From the NCBI GenBank assembly GCA_029204225.1, contig CM055092.1:14806059-14870058 (forward strand): 64,000 bases of DNA. Direction: 5' to 3'. The notes under the pieces are model-generated. The model was given only the letters and a program-made list of their open reading frames with translations. It was not told the DNA's origin and did not search any database. Within the stretch, counting starts at the first letter, position 1; every line of letters starts with the position of its first letter. Below are positions 22,078-34,700 of this stretch, in pieces. Origin of the DNA: Diphasiastrum complanatum. Lineage: Eukaryota > Streptophyta > Lycopodiopsida > Lycopodiales > Lycopodiaceae. Made by a program: the position numbers and the translations under genes.

Positions 22078-22474
22078 TCAGTTTTGATCTGATTCATTAG
22101 TATGAGCACGTGACCCGTTAGGATATATTGATTGAGCACTGATCCCGTAGACGGCTACTTGGGTTAGTCGGGTAGCCACACGTAAGAAGAAATTAGCCTG
22201 TACAATGATTTTGAGTTCATTATGCTATACTCAGGGGCATGTCCTGGGTTTGTCAGTATATGTGGCCATATTGGGCCTAACTCTAGTTTGGCAGGTGGTA
22301 GGCCAGTTTAGTGACACTTGTTGAGCCCATGCAGTTTGGGGCTTTGGTATATGTATAGTGTTTCTTCATAATAGACTTAGCTTTTGTTGTGCCATCTTTG
22401 AAAGCTTGTGAGGACTGTCTATGGTGATTGATTTATGTGATCTATATACTGCACTAGATCCTAATAGGATTTCA
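22078..22474 (+). mobile_element. Probable 5' LTR upstream of a primer site
   Basis: Non-coding sequence ending in ...TTTCA at 22474, just before a tRNA-iMet primer site, as plant LTR elements do. The TG start is uncertain because no second copy is present. The copia integrase stops at about 22075, giving the outer limit. Confidence 0.5.
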
Positions 22475-22477
22475 ACT

Positions 22478-22490
22478 TGGTATCAGAGCT
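22478..22490 (+). other. Primer-binding site, tRNA-iMet (TGGTATCAGAGCT)
   Basis: Perfect match to the common plant copia/gypsy primer site, four bases after the LTR-like CA end. Confidence 0.75.
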
Positions 22491-22656
22491 ACAGGGTGTT
22501 GCAGATATGCACGATCCGATGAAGCTATGGGATAGCGTCTTTCACCAGGAGAAATAGCATTCAAAGCATCTCAAGAGAGAGGACTCCATACGGGGTATAG
22601 GCAGTCCGGATGGCTGGAGACAGCAAATTTCCTTCGATCAGAGCTTCGGGGAAGAT

Positions 22657-23520
22657 CAGAACGATTGTCGTAGGTGAATTCCGGGAAGAATTCATGAAAA
22701 ATTGCTCAAAAATGGTTGTATGTGGCTATGACATGAAGCTAGCCGGGTTTATCATAGTACTCCGTCAATTGGAGAGCGGAGTGGATCAGAACGGGCTACA
22801 AGGTAGTGGTAACTCAGGGTTGAGTGGATTTTGAAATCCATTTACAGTATGAGGAGAAAGGAGTAGTTCTGTGAATTGCCAAAAAGTGGTCTAGTTGAAG
22901 AAAAATAGAAAGTCACGGATCTTTCTCTGTACTTGATGGAATTGGGCACTGTAAACTGTTACCTAGCATTGTATGGGAAAGTTCAAGTGATTTCCAGGAG
23001 GGCAAGGTCAGCCATGTAATAGTTTGCGAGCAATTATCCTTCTTCTCAAAAGCTATGGAAAGAGTCTGCTAGGGTTTACAGGTGGAAAATCAAAGTTCTC
23101 TAAGTGTGGGAGATGTTTTCAGGACCTTCTCAAAAGATGCAGAACGATCGTCGTAGGTGAATTCCGGGAAGAATTCATGAAAAATTGCTCAAAAATGGTT
23201 GTATGTGGCTATGACATGAAGCTGGCCGGGTTTATCTGAGTACTCCGTCAATTGGAGAGCGGAGTGGATTAGAACGGGCTACAAGGTATTGGTAACTAAG
23301 GGTTGAGTGGATTTTGAAATCCATTTACAGTATGAGGAGAAAGGAGCAGTTCTGTGAATTGCCAAAAAGTGGTCTAGTTGAAGAAAAACAGAAAGTCATG
23401 GATCTTTCTCTGTACTTAATGGAATTGGGCACTGTAAACTGTTACCTAGCATTGTACGGGAAAGGTCAAGTGATTTCCAGGAGGGCAAGGTCAGCCATGT
23501 AATAGTTTGTGAGCAATTAT
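22657..23520 (+). repeat. Large direct duplication, 483-bp offset
   Basis: Segment 22657-23037 (381 bp) recurs at 23140-23520 with a constant 483-bp offset and few differences. A 102-bp spacer separates them. Each copy starts with an open frame (RTIVVGEFREEFMKN, MVVCGYDMKLAGFI) that I do not recognise. It lies where gag would be expected after the primer site, and the frames are broken by stops. The near identity indicates a fairly recent duplication. Confidence 0.85.
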
Positions 23521-24706
23521 GCTTCTAACAGGATGCTTGAAGGCCACAGTAATCCATGGAGTAGGGAGTGCTTGTATCTATGGGGATCAGATAGGCTTTT
23601 GAATAGCTAGGGTTTGTGAGCAGAAAACCTTGAATATATATTCACACACAAGCTGTGGGGAAGCGCCCTAGCCATGGAAATTTGGATATGCATGGTTGTG
23701 GGCAGCCATGGAGTAGATAGGAGAGTAAGATAAGGAGAAGCTCACAACCATAGATGAGGAGACATGAAGCTAGTCGTGAGGAGAGCTAAAAAATCAGCAA
23801 AGAAGAGAGGAGGAGACCCGAGAGGGGTCGCGCGCATCCAACTAGGATGGAGCATTAGTGTACTTAAGGAGCCAACAACCACAACTATATGAGTCAGCAC
23901 GCATAAATGATCAAAGTCGTTGGATAGTGACCCATCGTGATGGACGGTCTAGATGGATGTCTCAAAGAGTAATGTGGTGCGTTGGATGGAGGGACACCGT
24001 CGGATGAGGTTGAAGAGGTCTCATGAAAGGCTTGAAGGCCATTAGTGAAGAAACTTCATTAAAAAGTTTCATAAGAAAGGGATTGAAGGGACCCGAAGGG
24101 CAAGAAATGAAATTCTTCATTAAAAATTTTCAAAGTGAAAATCTAGTTCATTTTTGCAAGGCATTTGGGTTTTGGGCCTAACTTTGGCTAGAAGGCACCT
24201 ATTTTGGCCATCCTTGGGCCAAAATTGATCCCTTACACATATATATTGGTGAGCCAATATGAACTTCTCTTGCATGGGATGGTCCGCTTGTTGATATAAC
24301 CAAAACTTCCACCGCGCCTTGCCCAATTAGTGATGAGTCTGAATTTCCTGAGACAAAACCTCTTTGATTGCAAAAGTGATCTACTTGCAAGATGGATGGC
24401 ATAGATGACCATTTTAACATGTCCTCCTTGTCATTACTAACTTGTACATGATCATCCGCACTATTAGCACTTTGGCTAGCATTGTCTTTGGCATCTCGTT
24501 GATGATATGCCTGGTCATCCCTGATCGTTTGAACATTTGTTATGGGCTGTGATGGTTTGTGCAAGTTATGTGCCTCCGCAATAGCTGCTACCTTATAGAG
24601 TTCTGTTGGACTGGCATAGGATGTAAAAGGTGGCATATCAATTTTGATCTTGTGAGGTAATTCGGCATAATAAAATGACATCTTGTAGTGTTTAGGAAGA
24701 TCGGAA
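23521..24706. other. No recognised gene
   Basis: The minus strand has an open frame at about 24199-24660 (FTSYASPTELYKVAAIAEAH) without a family I can name. Its first 20 codons are merely antisense to copia RNase H. The plus strand has short phrases like 'aagaaacttcattaaaaagt' repeated at about 24046 and 24110. Nothing else is supportable. Confidence 0.35.
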
Positions 24707-25125
24707 TTCTGACTCGGATTTTGCAAGTGATAAAATGGATCAGAAGTCTAACAAGTGCATATGTGATTTATCTTGGAGGAAATTTAATATCTTGGCTTTC
24801 CAAAAATCAAGATACCATATCTCTTTCAACTTGTGAAGTTGAATACAAAGCACTTACTACTACAACAAAGGAAGTACTTTGGATCAAGAGATTGCTTTTG
24901 GAGCTAAAGACTATCAAAGAAGATGATATACCATTGATCATGTGTGATAATATTTCAGCACAAGCCCTTGCCAACAACCCAATATTCCATGCAAGGAGCA
25001 AGCACATCGAAGTTGCACATCACTTTGTGAGAGAGAAACTCATTGGAGGGGAAATATATTTGGAGCACATCGTATGTATTGCAGATTTGCTTACCAAACC
25101 TTTGAGCAAGAATTATTTCAAGTAG
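24707..25125 (+). pseudogene. Truncated Ty1/copia RNase H
   Basis: It starts with SDSDFASDKMDQKS. After a one-base shift it runs open to the stop at 25125 (LGGNLISWLSKNQDTISLST, MCDNISAQALANNP, ARSKHIEVAHHFVREKLIGG, CIADLLTKPL). RNase H degrades the RNA strand during reverse transcription. The rest of pol is missing upstream, replaced by unrelated DNA at 24706. It is closely related to the fragments at 16180 and 63775. Confidence 0.85.
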
Positions 25126-25479
25126 ATGAATGCTAGCTCTACCACGAGCTATTCCATCCACCATAAATGTATGAGGGTTCTCTCACAATTTTTTTGATGA
25201 TGAACCAAGCATTGAAGCTAATTCTTGTCAATTTGGATCTTTAACCTTGTATGTTTGAATTTTGCACTCTCTCTCTAATTCGTGGAGGAGGCTATGCTAA
25301 TGCATTAATTTAGTTGTACGTCACCCTCCATGGAGTATCTAGATACTGTTGGCCATTTTTGTAATCCTTGATCAGCTTAAACATGTCCTCTCTCCATCTA
25401 TAGATGCAGATTGAAATTGAGAGAATATGAGGGAATGTAAGAACAAAAAAAAGAAGAAAAAAGAGCTAAATATTGAGCT

Positions 25480-25850
25480 GCTAGCTTGTGTTCTTGAAGT
25501 TCGCTAGTAAGCGAGACAGTTTGATTCGCGAAAGACATAGATTCTTTCACGCCAACGCGCTGTGTGGGTCAATTACGCAGTGCTCTCTCTAATAAAGAAA
25601 TCATTGATAATATCGTAGCTTCAATGCACATGTTGTATGATCTCGAATGCCTTGATGTCTGATTGTTGTATGTTCGTAATCATTTGTTTATTCTTATTCT
25701 GCATACTGTTTTTCATCTTGTTGAATGTATAAACGAATCATAAAATAGGTCAACAATGTCTGTCTACACCTTGGAGGATTGTAGATTCTGATCTAGCAGG
25801 CAGTAGACCCGTAGACAGAATCGAATTCCAGCTGGGTTTTCTGTTTTTCA
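25480..25850 (+). mobile_element. Orphan LTR related to the gag-only element
   Basis: Phrases ctagtaagcgagacag, ctttcacgccaacgcgctgtg and acaatgtctgtctacacctt match the reverse complement of LTR 17541-18624, in the same order and at similar spacing. No matching interior or second LTR is nearby, so it looks like a solo or truncated LTR in the opposite orientation. Borders are approximate. Confidence 0.55.
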
Positions 25851-26189
25851 ACATACATTACATCTAATTAATGAAAAATTAGATTTTTGGTGAAATGCCT
25901 AGTAAGTACTATTTTAGGGCAATTTTTGGCGAGTGGCCAAATGACACATTTGCTATTATAAATAGTTGTACCAGCATGGAGAATGTATTCAAGATTTCTC
26001 TCTTTACTTGGAGAACATTTATCTTCAATGTTATGTCTTCTTCTAGTTCTTCTCCTCTTGATATCTTGATTTCTAATGAGTAGAATGCTAATTTTCTTGT
26101 TGTATTTGAGTTCACACGTGTGAAGGTGATGTACTACTATTGTTGTATGGACATGGATAGTACTATATTGGATCTTAGTGATTATAATG

Positions 26190-26600
26190 AGTTTTTTTTA
26201 TGTATGATGATATCTGGTTCTGAGATATATTTTTGTGAAGTATTTAGCTCCTCTTAATCAATCTAGTAGATCATCCATCTTGGGCAATGGATATATTTTT
26301 TTATTAGTTATTTTATTTAATTCCTTATAATTCACACACATCTAGAAGTCTCTATATTTCTTCACTTTCAAAAGAACATGAGCAACCCAAGGTGATTTTT
26401 AGGGTCTTACATGTCTCATCTTAAAATAATTATCAATTTGATTACTATTATATACCTCTTCCTTCTAAGAAAACCTGTATGGTTGTCTAGAAATAGGGTG
26501 ACTACTTGGAATTGACTCAATTATGTGATCTAATGACCTAGAAGGTGGTAAACGATGAGGTAACTCAATTGGAAACACATCACGAAACTAACTTATGATC
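26190..26600 (-). pseudogene. Ty3/gypsy reverse transcriptase N-terminal relic
   Basis: On the minus strand from about 26580: DVFPIELPHRLPPSRSLDH, ISRQPYRFS, HVRP-KSPWVAHVLLKVKKY, then MCVNYKELNKITN and PRWMIY-ID. This is the Ty3/gypsy protease-to-RT junction and the first RT blocks. Multiple stops interrupt it. The YXDD active site, integrase and LTRs are not found nearby. Confidence 0.75.
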
Positions 26601-28331
26601 TTATTATGTCAATTAGCTCCTAATCTAAATCCACTGAGTTAGATTATTTAGAAAATTCACAACTATTTAGATGCATTTATAGAAATCCAAAATGGGGTAA
26701 AAAATAAGCTTTATATTGTGAATCATAAATTTCCATTACATTAGCTATTGAAATCATCTCAAATAGATGTAAATTCACACTCATAATCAATCGGGTCACC
26801 CAAGACATTTGCGTTGAGGCCCTGTTACACTTCTACAAGTATGATAAACTGATTATAACAAATGTTAATAGCTTTAAACATCAATTAATCGCTTAGTTCA
26901 TGGCTTTTCTAGCTATGCTTTGTTCCTTACTTTTGAAGAGCATCTCAAGTACTTGTTACTAGATGTGGTACATACAAGGATTCAGCTATTGACTTTGTAC
27001 AAGTCCTAGATGTTTGACACAGTCTAGTATTTAATATCAGTGTAAGGAGTGACTGTCATGTTTTATAAATAGTCCCTTTGTATTTGTGTAATCATTCTCT
27101 GAGTTGAAAGCTTGTTTATTTTTGCATGCATCGTCTCCATCAAGCAGAATCAAGTTTGATTCTCAAGGTCGAAATAAAATCATGACTTGGATCGAAATAG
27201 ACATAGGGTCAAGAATAGTTGTTGTGTTGAAATAGACATTGAGTCAAAATAAGTGCCGAATCAAAATAGACATAGGATCGAAATAGATTCCAATCCAATC
27301 CAATCCGACCCATTGATCCAAGCCATGTTTGAAATAGATCTTGATTCTCAGGTTCAAAATAAGTTCCAACCTAGAGTGTTTCAATTCCTTTGTAATTCTA
27401 TAGACTGTTTTGTTTCTTTTGTCATTCTATAGATTGTTAGAAATAAAATGTGATATGCATACTTGACAAGTTCTCTTACAAAAAAGAATTAGGTAGGAAT
27501 TCTAACAACATGAATTTTTTTTTCCGGATTCTTGTGGTTCATCTCTGGATTTTGTTGCCCTTCAGGAGGAATATGAGGGTGGAGCTAAATAAAAAAGAGT
27601 CTATTCTAATTTATTGATTGTATGTCTCCTGACTTCTATGGGCATGGTCATGAACATGATAAGATAGGCAGTAACATACAATGAATTTCTTACCTATTTT
27701 ACGTGTAGAAGCTCATTTGTCTTTTTGAATTGTGTCACCCATGTTGGTTCTTGGCAAACAATGTCTACTATAGGGTTGAATGCTGTTATGATTGCAAGCG
27801 TAAAAGAGGATTTTTGTGGTATTTGTTGAATGGAAATATGACACGATGACTGAAAGTGCAAGCCAATCCAAAAACTGCATAGTCAATTGTAGAAAAAAAG
27901 TAGTACCATAAGAAATGAGCATTCATGCAATACTTCTACATTGATTTACAATGTGCAATCGTTGCCTCACTCTTATAAACTTGCCTAAGCAACTCCCACA
28001 AATCTCTCTCTCAAGCCAATATGTGAGAATGATCATTTCGGCAATAGGTCTTTGACAACATGCATGTGCTTGCATTGTTGGGCTACACTTGAAGGGTACC
28101 AAGGCAGCCAAGTTGTAGATCATAGCACGAGGGTTAGAGTGGATTTCTGGCTTCCCTCCCACATCCATCACATCTCAAGGTCGCAAAATGCAAAGTTCTT
28201 GGAGCAAGTCGTCATCAAGTTCACCACTTGGTCTCATGGGGAGTGAACTTTCAGTAGCATGTCGAAGTAAACCTCTTATAGACTCCCCTTCTTCCGCTGC
28301 ATGGGGAGCAACTCTAAGTGTGATTAACGGT
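26601..28331. other. No gene seen; one LTR-like promoter
   Basis: A TATA-like ttttataaatag at about 27060-27071 with downstream T-rich sequence and a cluster of 'cgaaatagacatagggtc' phrases (27165-27350) suggests a decayed LTR, without a second copy to prove it. Confidence 0.3.
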
Positions 28332-28487
28332 GAAGACACTTCCCCCAACCCTCATCTAACAATGGAGAAACACTCATCACTCTAGAGATATAGTGACATA
28401 TTTCATTATGAAGACACGTCCCCTAACCCTCATCTAACAATGGAGAAACATTCATCACTCAAGAATTATAGTGGCATATTTCAATCA
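28332..28487 (+). repeat. 78-bp tandem duplication upstream of VHA-F
   Basis: Copy 1 starts at 28332 and copy 2 at 28410. Both read gaagacac, tccccnaaccctcatctaac, aatggagaaacantcatcac. Copy 2 ends about 225 bp before the VHA-F ATG, so the repeat lies in the presumed promoter. Whether it affects transcription cannot be told from sequence. Confidence 0.85.
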
Positions 28488-28711
28488 TATGTAACCGTTG
28501 GATGAGGATGGGGCATGCTTGCTCCCACATTAACAATTAGCCCTAAAGTATGGCTTCCAAGTCTCTCATGGCCTTCCCTTTGCCCATTTGCCCAGGTGGA
28601 CAATAAGGTTCTTTGGAGGCTCTCTTTTATGCTTCTTATTTTTGTACCTTGTCGTTGCGATCCATATTTTTTTCGCGATCCATTTATTTTATTTTATTTT
28701 AAAGAGTAGCA

Positions 28712-28792
28712 ATGGCAGCAGCAACAGCTTCATCCACCATATCTCAACCTGCAGCTCGTACTTCTTCTCTCATCGCTCTCATTGCCGACGAG
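28712..28792 (+). CDS. VHA-F: VHA-F exon 1
   Basis: It encodes 27 residues: a variable Ala/Ser/Thr-rich start followed by the conserved LIALIADE. It ends GAG with donor GTAAAT at 28793, phase 0. The untranslated leader upstream cannot be delimited. Confidence 0.92.
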
Positions 28793-31700
28793 GTAAATTC
28801 AGCCTTCTCGCCTACCTCGGTAGCAAAAGCACTCATACCTCCAAATGGCTATGCTTCCGAGAATGCTCGAAGAGTTGATTGTTGGATTTGTCAAACAGCT
28901 GATGATTATTTTAGGTTTTTGTATGATTTAGCGGTAGCTCTTTCTTTTTGCATATTCAGCATACTTAGATGAAGAGATTGTAGTGTAATGATTAATGTCT
29001 TGGCCAACAGGACACCGTCACAGGATTTCTACTGGCAGGAGTTGGTAATGTGGATCTAAGGCGGAAAACAAATTACCTTCTTGTAGATTCAAGTAAGTCT
29101 TCACACAACTTAGCTGATAATGTGGATCTGAGGTGGAAAACAATCGACCTTCTCGTAGATTCAAGAAGTCTCCACACCTCTTCGACTCTATGATTTTGAC
29201 ACACTCGCTGTTGTTTTAAAGACAACCCAATTCTAGGATCTATCCGCTGAATTGGCCAAAGAGGTGGGGACAGGAATATAACGTTTAGAATTGTCAGCTT
29301 AGCTATGAGATATCATGTTATACTTGCCAAATGGTTAGCAGCTTGTTCTCTCAAGCTCCTTTCTACTAGCTAGCCAGTGTGTAAAATAAGGCTCCTCCCC
29401 TCCATAGACTTTCCTCTTAAGTCAACTACTTGCCTTTCCTATCCGGGACCACACGTTCCTCAATGGTTGGCCAGGCAACTGAACTAGTATTCCGTGATGA
29501 TCGAATCGTAAGTTCACAAGCAACAATCATGTCCCACCTTAATAAGTGTTAGCTTGTGGGCACACCAGATCAGGCATCTGGCGACACACCTAACTTAATT
29601 TTAGCTGGGTACCTAGTTTGATGATGACCAATATCAAATTTGTCGGGCCCCATCAGCTGACCCCTCTTGGTCCATCTGTTTGGGTTAAGTTTGGTTCATT
29701 TTTGTTCCCTATCTTCCCGCACATGGTGAGTTGGTGTATTGTGCTTGAGTTGGCCTTGCCCCACCCGGATTAGGATCTTTGTGATCACATGAGTCTATAA
29801 TACCGAAAAGCATTTCCATTCCCTAAATTCTTTTCCCCTTAAAGAAAGTATATATATCCTTGATGACAGATACTTGATACATCTCTGAATACTTGATGAC
29901 AGATATGTGATACATCAAATACCAATACAGTTTTGTGATAACTTATATTTTTACAAATTATGGTGTATGCCACATGGTGGTTCATTTAGTGCACTAATTG
30001 TTCAAATGTTGAGCAAATAGGCGTCAAAGTTTCATGTAAATTAATTAAGTCTGCTCTTGCAAATGTGTAAAAGGACCTCGGACATATACAACCTTTGGGT
30101 GTTCTCTGTTCTCCTTTCTTTCATAATGTCTTGAGGGCATTGTTGCATGCTTTCATCTTCAACATGCTATCAGAGTAGGTTATGATCAACACCTGCTTTA
30201 CCTGGAATGCTATCGTTAGATAGCAATTAAAACGAATATCCAATGATAGAGAGAGAACAAATTTTCTCTATCCTTGCTAAAGATTGCTGATTTTCTAGTG
30301 TGAAGCTTTCTTGGATCCTTGCTAACATCTCTTATTTGCTGCCTGAATCTTCCTTTTATTCCTTGCTGAAAAATTGGCTGAATTGTGCGTCTTCATCCAC
30401 AGATCTCATTGAAATAAGGTTATTTCTCTGACAAAAACAAGCCATCTTTTCAAAAAACATGAAAGCTTCTTAAGAAACAAGTGTTTTATTGCCATGCTTT
30501 TTGAAGGAAAGATGTGCTACAAAGTGCTGAACATGTGAGACAGCCCATAGTGCTTATCCATATCCATTTTGACCAAGATTCCACTAATTTGCCACATCAT
30601 CATTTGGAGATTTGACATTTGACTCATATGAAGAAACTTGCAGCCCTACCTCCAATGATCTTGTGGTGAGTCCTCCTGTGCAACACGGATCTTTGCTGAA
30701 ATATTGTCGAAATTTTCAAAACGTGTGGAAAAACTACTTTGTTGCCCAACCCACTCATTGTGATAAAATAACAAAGATTACACTTTGTGGAATAACTAGA
30801 TCCTACTAGCATTTGCCAAAGATACAACAAGAATTGAACACAATGACGAAAACAAAGGTCCAATAGAAGTAGTGCGCTTGACGTAAGCACCCTATTTATA
30901 ATGAATGTAACTGATCTAGGGTTTTCTGCATATGCAAAATTGGAGCCTTCACACAGTGTTTCCCTTTAATTGAGAATCATGCTTTTACTCTTATTTTAGC
31001 GTGTACTCAAATTAGCTTGTAGTTAAACATGACTTATAGTACAATAGTATGAACTCTAAAAATAGACTAAACAATATTGAATAAACTATGACATTAGGGG
31101 AGGACTAATTATTCATTATTTCTAACGCTCTTCCTTAAGTTTGATTGATCATCTACTATTCCAAAAAAGATTTTGAATTTCTCAAATTTCTCTCTAGTAA
31201 GCCCCTTGATATAGATGTCTGCTTGGTCATTTGTCTTGTAGTAGATAAGTTCAATTCCGTATGTAGTGTTGGTGCCATGTGAAGGTCTTTCAAACTCCAC
31301 TTGAGCTAAACTATTTACACGCAAGACTTATAGTTGCACGTTACTATGCCTCTGTGAAGACAATTCTGTAGGAAATCAAAGTGTCAAGATCCTTCTAACA
31401 TTCAATCTCCATATACAAGAAGAGGGAGAGGGTTAGGCGCCCTCAAGGAGAGAGAAAGCTAGAAAGGGAATGAATTACAAATGAATAATGAGTACATATA
31501 AATAGGCCTTCCAAGGGCCTAGACTCTTCCAACCCCTAAGTTCATCCACTACTAATTATAGGGCACCCCCAAAAGTCAAGATAGGGCCCCTTAACGTAAT
31601 TAGACTTTACTTGGACCCACGAGTTATTACTAGAACAAAATCGGGTCCAACTTAGCTAAAACTAACTTAATATGGTCTAAACAATAAACCTAACCCATGG

Positions 31701-34700
31701 TTACACAAGTCTCGACCTTTTGGGTCAAAGTAACCTATGGGAAACTAACATCATTTATTATTTCTAACACCCTCCTTAACTGATAATGTAAAAAACATAA
31801 CATGACATGAAGTAGAATGGAAAAATTGCAACAAAATGCAAAATGTTGCTTGCTGCCCAAAACTTCATGTAGCCAAAAAAAAACTCCAACTCGAAGTAGT
31901 CGAAATAGCCGAAATCTCAGCCCCAATCATGCCAGATGTAGAAGAGATGTAGAATACGAAGTGCGGTAGCATCAAGTCGAAGAGTGAAGATGCTACAATC
32001 CTAATTACTGCAAACCAAAAGGTGCCGGTTAACCAAAAGAGACCGAACACCTTGAGGTAGCTCCAACTGATAGGCATTCTCATGGAGTTTCTTTACTATA
32101 CGGAATGGCCCTACAAACGAGGTGATAACTTAGGACATTTTCCTTAGAATCTTTTGGGATTCTAAGATATACTCAAGCCCCCTCCTCATAGACCCTAGGT
32201 AGTCGCTTTGATTAGCGTAAAACTGGGCTCTATCTTGAGCCGTTTTTACGTTTTCACGAGCAACAAGCAACATATCTTGCATATCATGCAGGAAATCTAC
32301 TATTGCTTTAACCTTGAGGCCTTTGAGACCCACTGAAATGGGAGCCCTAGGCTGGAAACCATACATCAGAGAAAATGGACTAAAACCCGTCGCTGAGTGC
32401 TTTGCGCTGTTATACGCAAACTCAATCATTGGAAGGTACTCTAATGACTCATTGATAGACCCATACCAACTCCACCACCATGTGTTTAGGCCTACGACCA
32501 TTAATTATGACCATGTACACATAAGGGCCCCAATTCCCTTATAGTCACAATTAACTTACGGGTTGTTGGTCTATTGGTCCCTAGCGTGGACACGCTACCC
32601 GAGACCAGTCATGGGCATGACAACCTCCATCTCTTTTCACAAAGCAGATGCATGGAAGAGGCATAATCTGGGTCCACCCACCGTGCCCTGGCCTGTGACC
32701 GTATCAAGCTGGATCCGACCTCCCTCCCAGATGGCGTCCCATACCACTGCCTAGGCTCTCAGCCATCTCCTGCCTCATGCTAGCAAACATCCTGGCCGTG
32801 CACACGCTCTCCATCCACCTCCTCCTAGGTAGACAGAATAGATGGCAAATGAGTCCTCCTCCCCCTGTATACCTCCAAGGAGAGAGACTCCAAGCCATGT
32901 GCACACCTAGATCATGACACGTGGCAACCATGCAGGTTCCACGAGTCACCGGTCAAGTCTACAGGCCCAGTCATCATCCAGTCTCAAGTTTGGGTTTGGG
33001 ACCCAAGGGAGTTGGGTCCCTAACAGAAGACAAGCATGCTCCATCCAAAGTAGGTAACCAAAAAACCAGCCACAAGCCGAAATATGGATTTGCAATCCAT
33101 CAATGGTTCCTACGTGATTCCATAAGTCTTCTTACCACAAGAAACATAAAGAAGAATATGATGCTCTTTTACCATCACATCCTCCCGAATCTTAGTATCA
33201 ATGATCTGCTCACCAACACTAGGTAAGGCAACACCGTCATCATAAGAAGTAAGCATCAATACATGAAAATCAACATAAGGTACTGATTTTGGTGAGGCAT
33301 GTGTGTTTCCTCCAAGGTAAAAAGATGCTTTGCTATTCCGCAAAGACTCGGACAGCCAACAAGAGGCTGTAGCAGGCCGTCCAACAGCCACAAAATCACC
33401 TACACTTTTTTGGTTTTTTATGGGCAATATGGGTATCAAATGAAAGCTCTAATTAAGAGCATAATTACTGTGTAGTTTGTCGATTGTTTCGGGTGCAGGA
33501 TGGTCCAGTTCAGGTGCATTAATCCATGTTGGGTTCTGTCAAGGATAAAAATTCAAAACTAACCTCTAGCCTGTCTGTTATGATCACAGATGGTCCTTGT
33601 AAGTTTGTTTTCGCTCAGGGAGTTGGAAGGCCAAGTCATGAAGAGGCCTTACCGTTGGGGGGCGTTGCCCCCCAAACCCCCCACCGGGGGGGCTACCGCC
33701 CCCCGGACCAAAACCCATGAGCATTTATTGAAAACCAGAGCAAATAACAACCAAATAGCTATTGAAAATAAGATTTGTTTGTGCCCCATCTACTGCACTT
33801 CTGAGAGGCAAAACGCTGGTTTGACCATTGATCCCCTAAAAAAATTTCAGCCATAAGCTATTTTTCCAATTTTTTTTTTTTTTTTTGCGATTTTGGGAGG
33901 AGAAACGCGATTCAGAGACGAGGTTTTCGAAACGTCTCCTCCCAAAAACGCGATTCTGTGCAACTATGTTTCTAACAAATTCTACAATAGGCTGCTTCTT
34001 AGAACTCCATGTGATAGCACCGGTTTCAAGATTAAAATCAAACCTTGTTAATCTTTTATCTTCAGCATTTCTGGCCCAATCAACATCCACATACCCTTCT
34101 AACTTCATATCATCGTAGTTTGTCCCTACCTATTTGTACCCTAAATGTATGTCAAAATTCTTATAGCTGCTTTCTAATGTCTCCGCTTTTGTTGGCTTCA
34201 ACTTCAACAAATATGTGGTGTTGCAAATGGTTTGGACTTAGACATTTTGAATTTTGACAAAAGTTCGTAAGCATATTTAAATTGAGAAATGAATATACCA
34301 TGTATAGATCTCTAAACCGTAATCTCTAGAAAGAACTGTAGTGCACTAAGATCCTTCATGCCAAACTATAAAAGATCTATCTTGATCTTATTTATCAATG
34401 GCTCATTTATACCTGTAATATTAGTAATTACCATAAAGTTAGAAGTACCACAATAACTATTTGGTCTTTTTCGACCGGCGCATATAATGTTTGCTTTGAC
34501 TTGTTTCTCTAAAAGCCAAATATTTGTCAATTCTAGGCTTTCTTTAACTTGAAAATCACGTTCTCTTTCCCATTGACACCCTTTTGCTTCTCCATAAGTA
34601 CTTCCTCTTCAAGATAACCATTCAAGAAAGCAATTTTGACATCCATTTGCTAAATGCCCCAATCAAAATAAGCCACCGAAGCTTTAACTGTCCTCATGGT

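Noticed and set aside
22478-22490. tRNA-iMet gene fragment
   Set aside because: Only the 12-13 nt complementary to the tRNA 3' end is present, and it sits after an LTR. It is a primer-binding site.
24199-24726. 175-codon minus-strand gene
   Set aside because: Its start is antisense to copia RNase H and the rest has no recognisable motif. Kept only as an unassigned stretch.
32563-33000. GC-richer ORFs on both strands in intron 2
   Set aside because: Short, overlapping and without motif. They probably reflect local base composition.
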